A DNA stretch of 8,738 bases. It comes from Pseudomonadota bacterium (GTDB taxonomy: Bacteria > Pseudomonadota > Alphaproteobacteria > Sphingomonadales > Sphingomonadaceae). How positions within the stretch are numbered: the first letter of the stretch is position 1; each line of letters begins with the position of its first letter. Location: the NCBI GenBank assembly GCA_030271595.1, contig JARXKO010000054.1, positions 1 through 8,738 of the forward strand, read 5' to 3'. Shown here piece by piece: positions 5,501 to 8,738 of this stretch. The position numbers and the translations under genes are program-made. Under the pieces are notes generated by a model. It ran no database searches. It saw nothing but the letters and a program-made list of their open reading frames with translations, and was not told the origin of the DNA.

Positions 5501-6256
5501 TTGGACGCTCCGTCGCTGGCCCGAATCCTTGTCCGGGTTGCCGCGCTCGCGCTGCTGTTCCTGGTCTGCGCCCCGCTTCATCTGGCGACCAAGGCAGTCA
5601 CCGGTACATCCCCATGGCCGCCAAGATTTCTCGGTGCGGCCGCGTGGCTGGTTGGCGCGCGGGTGCGGGTCGAAGGTGCGCCGGTCGGCCCGCACACCCT
5701 GCTCATCGCCAACCATGTCAACTGGCTCGATATCCTGGCCGTCGCCGGAGCGACCGGCGCGGCGTTCGTGTCCAAGGACAATCTTGGCCACGGCTTCATC
5801 CATTGGCTCGCCGACCAGAACCACACGATCTACGTCCGCCGGGGTCATATCAAGGGCGCCAGGAACCAGGCGATGGAAATTGCACAGGCGCTCGAAGGCA
5901 GCAGGCCGATCGCCTTGTTCCCCGAAGGCACGGTCGGCCCGGGAACGCATTTGCTGCCGTTCCGATCGACCCTGCTCGAAGCCGCCAATTACGCGTCGAA
6001 AGCCGTCGCGATCAGGCCGGTGGCGCTGGATTACGGGCCGATCGCGCCCGACATCGCCTGGTTCGACGAGCCGGCGAAGGACAATGTCCTGCGCATCCTT
6101 GGCCGCAAGGGAACGATCCCGATCGTCGTCAAGCTGCTGGCGCCGCTGGAGCATGACGGAAACCGCAAGTCGATCGCCGCCGATGCCCGCCGGGCGCTCG
6201 AACAGGCGCTCGGCTTCAAGTCGCCTCAGCCATCGCCTATAGGCAGTGGGCAATGA
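5501..6256 (+). CDS. plsC: 1-acyl-sn-glycerol-3-phosphate acyltransferase family protein
   Basis: This 251-residue membrane-associated acyltransferase should add an acyl chain to lysophosphatidic acid to give phosphatidic acid at the inner membrane. A hydrophobic segment (about 13-30) anchors the N-terminus. Catalytic motif I is NHVNWLD (71-77), an H-x4-D with H72 and D77. IYVRRG (110-115) is motif II, FPEGT (140-144) is motif III, and the IRPVALDY segment near 170 is motif IV. I chose the TTG at 5501 because the frame has no ATG or GTG between the fur stop and the anchor helix. It is 5 bp beyond the fur stop with GAG upstream. The frame is open further upstream only as an overlap with fur. 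Related enzymes acylate lyso-ornithine lipid (OlsA), so the acceptor is not certain. Its end overlaps miaB by 4 bp (ATGA). Confidence 0.9.
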   Translation: MDAPSLARILVRVAALALLFLVCAPLHLATKAVTGTSPWPPRFLGAAAWLVGARVRVEGAPVGPHTLLIANHVNWLDILAVAGATGAAFVSKDNLGHGFIHWLADQNHTIYVRRGHIKGARNQAMEIAQALEGSRPIALFPEGTVGPGTHLLPFRSTLLEAANYASKAVAIRPVALDYGPIAPDIAWFDEPAKDNVLRILGRKGTIPIVVKLLAPLEHDGNRKSIAADARRALEQALGFKSPQPSPIGSGQ

Positions 6257-7560
6257 TTCCCAAGACCTTCAAGATCAAGAGTTTCGGCTGCCAGATGAAC
6301 GTCTATGACGGCGAGCGCATGGCCGAATTGCTGGATTCGCGTGGAATGCGCGCGGCCGGCGCCGACGAGGACGCCGATCTGGTCGTCCTCAACACCTGCC
6401 ACATCCGCGAGAAGGCCGCCGAAAAGGCCTATTCGGACGTCGGCCGGCTGCGCCGCGAGGACGGGTCGAAGCCGCTGATCGCGCTCGCTGGATGCGTCGC
6501 CCAGGCCGAAGGCGCCGAGGCGCAGCGGCGCTCCTCGATGATCGACGTGGTCGTCGGCCCGCAAGCCTATCACCGCCTGCCCGAACTGGTCGCCGAGGCA
6601 GCGCTCGGCCGCCGCCCGGTCGATACCGACATGCCGGCGATTTCCAAGTTCGACGCCATGCCGCCGCGCCGCCGGGCAAGCCCAAGCGCCTTCCTCACCG
6701 TCCAGGAAGGGTGTGACAAATTCTGCACCTATTGCGTCGTCCCGTACACCCGCGGGGCCGAGATCGGCCGGCCATCGCGCGACATTTTGACCGAAGCCAG
6801 ATCGCTGGTGGCGGCGGGGGCGCGCGAAATCGTTCTGCTGGGGCAAAATGTGAACGCCTGGGCCGAGGATGGCCGCGGGCTCGCCGGCCTCATTCGCGCG
6901 CTCGCGGCAATCAGCGGCCTCGAGCGCATCCGCTATACCACCAGCCATCCCAACGACATGGATGACGCGCTGATCGCCGCCCATGGCGAAATCGGCAAGC
7001 TGATGCCCTACCTCCATCTGCCGGTGCAGTCGGGCAGCGACCGGGTGCTCCGGGCGATGAACCGAAGCCACGGCGCCGACAGCTATTTGCGGATCATCGA
7101 CAAGGTCCGCGCCGCGCGGCCCGACATCGCGGTCAGCGGCGACTTCATCGTTGGTTTCCCCGGCGAAAGTGACGCCGACTTCAAAGAAACGCTGAACATC
7201 GTCGATGCAGTCGGCTACGCTTCGGCTTATTCGTTCAAATACAGCCCGCGGCCGGGCACCCCGGCGGCCATGATGGAGGATCAGATCGAGCGCGACGTGA
7301 TGGATCAGCGGCTGCAGCAGCTGCAGGAGCGGATTGCCTACCACCAGGCGGCCTTCAACCGGTCCAGGGTTGGAACCGGAACCCAGATCCTGATCGAACG
7401 CGCCGGGCGCAGTCCGGGTCAGATGATCGGCAAGTCGCCGTGGCTGCAATCGGTCCATGTCGAGACCGCAGCCAGCCCGGGCGAAATCATCGATGTGACC
7501 CTGGTCGCCGCGGGACCGCGCTCGATGACCGGCGCCGAGCGCGCCCGGGCCGCCGCCTGA
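6253..7560 (+). CDS. miaB: tRNA-2-methylthio-N6-dimethylallyladenosine synthase
   Basis: This 435-residue radical-SAM methylthiotransferase converts i6A to ms2i6A at position 37 of tRNAs reading UNN codons. The N-terminal domain binds a [4Fe-4S] cluster through C13 (FGCQMN), C49 (NTCHIREKA) and C81 (AGCVAQ). The radical-SAM core has the C-x3-C-x2-C motif at C154, C158 and C161 ([16 protein letters not shown]). [11 protein letters not shown] further on is also typical. A TRAM RNA-binding domain takes up the last 65 or so residues. NTCHIREKA and the [10 protein letters not shown] context favour MiaB over RimO or MtaB. The length matches the family. It starts inside the plsC stop (ATGA) and its stop overlaps the phoH start (TGATG), so translation is likely coupled through all three. 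Cluster supply by the nearby Nfu carrier is plausible but inferred. Confidence 0.96.
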   Translation: MIPKTFKIKSFGCQMNVYDGERMAELLDSRGMRAAGADEDADLVVLNTCHIREKAAEKAYSDVGRLRREDGSKPLIALAGCVAQAEGAEAQRRSSMIDVVVGPQAYHRLPELVAEAALGRRPVDTDMPAISKFDAMPPRRRASPSAFLTVQEGCDKFCTYCVVPYTRGAEIGRPSRDILTEARSLVAAGAREIVLLGQNVNAWAEDGRGLAGLIRALAAISGLERIRYTTSHPNDMDDALIAAHGEIGKLMPYLHLPVQSGSDRVLRAMNRSHGADSYLRIIDKVRAARPDIAVSGDFIVGFPGESDADFKETLNIVDAVGYASAYSFKYSPRPGTPAAMMEDQIERDVMDQRLQQLQERIAYHQAAFNRSRVGTGTQILIERAGRSPGQMIGKSPWLQSVHVETAASPGEIIDVTLVAAGPRSMTGAERARAAA

Positions 7561-8552
7561 TGGCCCGGCGCGACCTTGCCGCCGTCGCCGACCGCGCTCG
7601 GCTCGAACTGGAATTCGACCAGCCCTATCTGATCGGGCCGTTGTTCGGCGATTACGACCGCCATCTGATCGCCATCGAAACCGCGCTCGGGGTGCATATC
7701 TCCGCCCGCGGCAATCGCGTCCAGATCGAGGGCGAGCCCGAATCGGCGGCGCGCGCGCGCGATGTTCTGACCGGGCTCTACAACCGCCTCGATCAGGGCC
7801 ATGACGTCGATGCCGAGGCGGTCGAGGCGGTGCTCGGAATGGCCCAGCAGCCGAGCCTCGACGGGATCATCGCCAATGACGTGACCGACGCCCCCAAGGT
7901 CATGATCCGGACGCGCAAGAAGACCATCGTCCCGCGCTCGGTGGTCCAGGCCCATTACATGGAGGCGCTGGCCCGCGACGACATGATCTTCGCGCTCGGG
8001 CCGGCGGGTACCGGCAAGACCTATCTCGCGGTCGCGCAGGCGGTGGCGATGCTGATCACCGGCGCGGTCGACCGGCTGATTCTCTCGCGCCCGGCGGTCG
8101 AGGCCGGCGAGCGCCTCGGCTTCCTCCCCGGCGACATGAAGGACAAGGTCGATCCCTATCTCCGTCCGCTTTACGATGCGCTCTACGACATGCTCCCGAC
8201 CGAGCAGGTCGAGCGCCGAATCGCCTCGGGCGAGATCGAGATCGCGCCGATCGCGTTCATGCGCGGGCGGACATTGGGCGACGCCTTCATCATCCTCGAC
8301 GAGGCGCAGAATACCACCCCGCAGCAGATGAAGATGTTCCTCACCCGCTTCGGCATGCGCAGCCGGATGGTGATCTGCGGCGATCCCAACCAGACCGATC
8401 TCCCGCCCGGCGCGACCAGCGGGCTCAACGACGCGGTCGCCAAGCTCGAGGGCATCCCCAAATTGTCGATGATCCGCTTTTCCTCGGCCGACGTGGTCCG
8501 CCATCCGCTCGTCGGGCGCATCGTCCAGGCCTATGAAGGGCCGGGCTCGTGA
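7560..8552 (+). CDS. phoH: PhoH-family ATPase (YbeZ type)
   Basis: This 330-residue cytoplasmic P-loop ATPase resembles the N-terminal half of superfamily-1 helicases. In E. coli the orthologue YbeZ works with the RNase YbeY, which is encoded next. An N-terminal region of about 100 residues contains a small KH-like part. The PhoH domain follows, with Walker A GPAGTGKT (147-154), Walker B FIILDEAQN (D247, E248) and GDPNQTDLP further on. The segment LILSRPAVEAGERLGFLPGD is characteristic of the family. The start is the ATG overlapping the miaB stop; the frame is open further upstream only as a shadow of miaB. The name PhoH comes from phosphate regulation in E. coli; nothing here shows a phosphate box, and a ribosome-maturation role is more likely. 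Confidence 0.95.
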   Translation: MARRDLAAVADRARLELEFDQPYLIGPLFGDYDRHLIAIETALGVHISARGNRVQIEGEPESAARARDVLTGLYNRLDQGHDVDAEAVEAVLGMAQQPSLDGIIANDVTDAPKVMIRTRKKTIVPRSVVQAHYMEALARDDMIFALGPAGTGKTYLAVAQAVAMLITGAVDRLILSRPAVEAGERLGFLPGDMKDKVDPYLRPLYDALYDMLPTEQVERRIASGEIEIAPIAFMRGRTLGDAFIILDEAQNTTPQQMKMFLTRFGMRSRMVICGDPNQTDLPPGATSGLNDAVAKLEGIPKLSMIRFSSADVVRHPLVGRIVQAYEGPGS

Positions 8553-8575
8553 TGCTACCGCATTCGAATAAATTT

Positions 8576-8647
8576 CCGTTCGTCCCGAGCGAAGTCGAGG
8601 GGCGCTCGCTGGCAAGACCGTGTCTCGACTTCGCTCGACACGAACGG
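8576..8647. repeat. 72-bp inverted repeat between phoH and ybeY
   Basis: The arms 8576-8599 and 8624-8647 pair at 22 of 24 positions around a 24-nt loop. The core CGAGCGAAGTCGAG/CTCGACTTCGCTCG is perfect. The sequence is unrelated to the two other inverted repeats in this window. It resembles a dispersed element I recall from sphingomonad intergenic regions. RNA from it would form a strong hairpin inside the phoH-ybeY transcript, 24 bp after the phoH stop. There is no T-tract to make it a clear terminator. Confidence 0.85.
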
Positions 8648-8685
8648 GCGGATGGGCTCGTCGGCCGCCAGCTATGGTCGAGATG

Positions 8686-8738
8686 ATGCTCGAAATCGCA
8701 CTCGACAGCGACGGCGACTGGGACAGTAGCATCGTCGG
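8686..8738 (+). CDS. ybeY: Endoribonuclease YbeY, 5' end only (gene runs off the window)
   Basis: Only about 17 codons are visible, reading MLEIALDSDGDW and onward. YbeY is a metal-dependent RNase acting in 16S rRNA 3' maturation and ribosome quality control. Its zinc-binding H-x3-H-x5-H motif lies near the C-terminus, outside this window. The call rests on position after phoH, where ybeY sits in most proteobacteria, and on an acidic/hydrophobic first strand consistent with the family. Three in-frame ATGs exist at 8674, 8683 and 8686. I preferred 8686 because related proteins often begin ML-E, but no site has a convincing Shine-Dalgarno, so 8674 remains possible. Confidence 0.65.
   Translation, partial: MLEIALDSDGDWDSSIV

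Noticed and set aside
7309..7326. Repeated CTGCAG/CAGCTG pattern in miaB
   Set aside because: It encodes alternating Leu and Gln codons in the conserved QLQ region, so the repetition follows from the protein.
6226..7458. 410-codon open frame on the minus strand opposite miaB
   Set aside because: MiaB has full motif support on the + strand. The antisense product shows only composition bias; long antisense frames are expected at this G+C.
7419..8732. 437-codon open frame on the minus strand opposite phoH
   Set aside because: It is antisense to a clear PhoH gene, is rich in Arg/Asp/Gly/His as expected from reading high-GC codons backwards, and shows no recognisable domain.
1..8738. tRNA or rRNA genes, CRISPR arrays, transposases, phage or toxin-antitoxin genes
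   Set aside because: I looked for them on both strands and saw none; gaps are too short and are filled by inverted repeats.

Overview
The window is a compact, high-G+C chromosomal segment, most likely from an alphaproteobacterium of the order Sphingomonadales. Three things point there: a MucR/Ros zinc-finger regulator, a Fur protein without the CxxC structural zinc site, and the gene order nfuA-tsaB-rimI-mucR-fur-plsC-miaB-phoH-ybeY. The intergenic inverted repeats also resemble ones I recall as common in sphingomonads. The assignment rests on recognition, not on a search. All genes are on the + strand. No gap between genes exceeds about 141 bp.

Region 1 (1-1465) is the end of a valine/branched-chain catabolic cluster: the 3' part of an enoyl-CoA hydratase, then 3-hydroxyisobutyrate dehydrogenase (mmsB). 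A 95-bp near-perfect inverted repeat separates them and also carries the mmsB ribosome binding site. Region 2 (1468-2639) is a two-gene redox unit: a lipoprotein-type class II cytochrome c overlapping a membrane cytochrome b561-like protein.

Region 3 (2671-4402) holds nfuA (Fe-S delivery), tsaB (tRNA t6A synthesis) and rimI (ribosomal protein N-acetylation). Region 4 (4403-5496) holds two regulators, mucR and fur, and most of the non-coding structure. There is an 18-bp perfect palindrome before mucR, a 17-bp-paired stem-loop inside the mucR reading frame, a degenerate 89-bp inverted repeat between mucR and fur, and a possible leaderless promoter for fur. Region 5 (5501-8738) holds plsC, miaB, phoH and the first codons of ybeY. 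plsC/miaB and miaB/phoH overlap (ATGA, TGATG), so they are probably translationally coupled; a third type of inverted repeat lies between phoH and ybeY.

The genes from nfuA onward are mostly core housekeeping: Fe-S assembly, tRNA modification (TsaB and MiaB, an Fe-S enzyme), ribosome maturation (RimI, YbeY, PhoH) and phospholipid synthesis. I found no phage, transposase, CRISPR, toxin or other defence genes and no clearly new protein system. The most interesting signals are at the DNA/RNA level: the structures around and inside mucR, and three unrelated inverted-repeat families placed in three of the few intergenic gaps.
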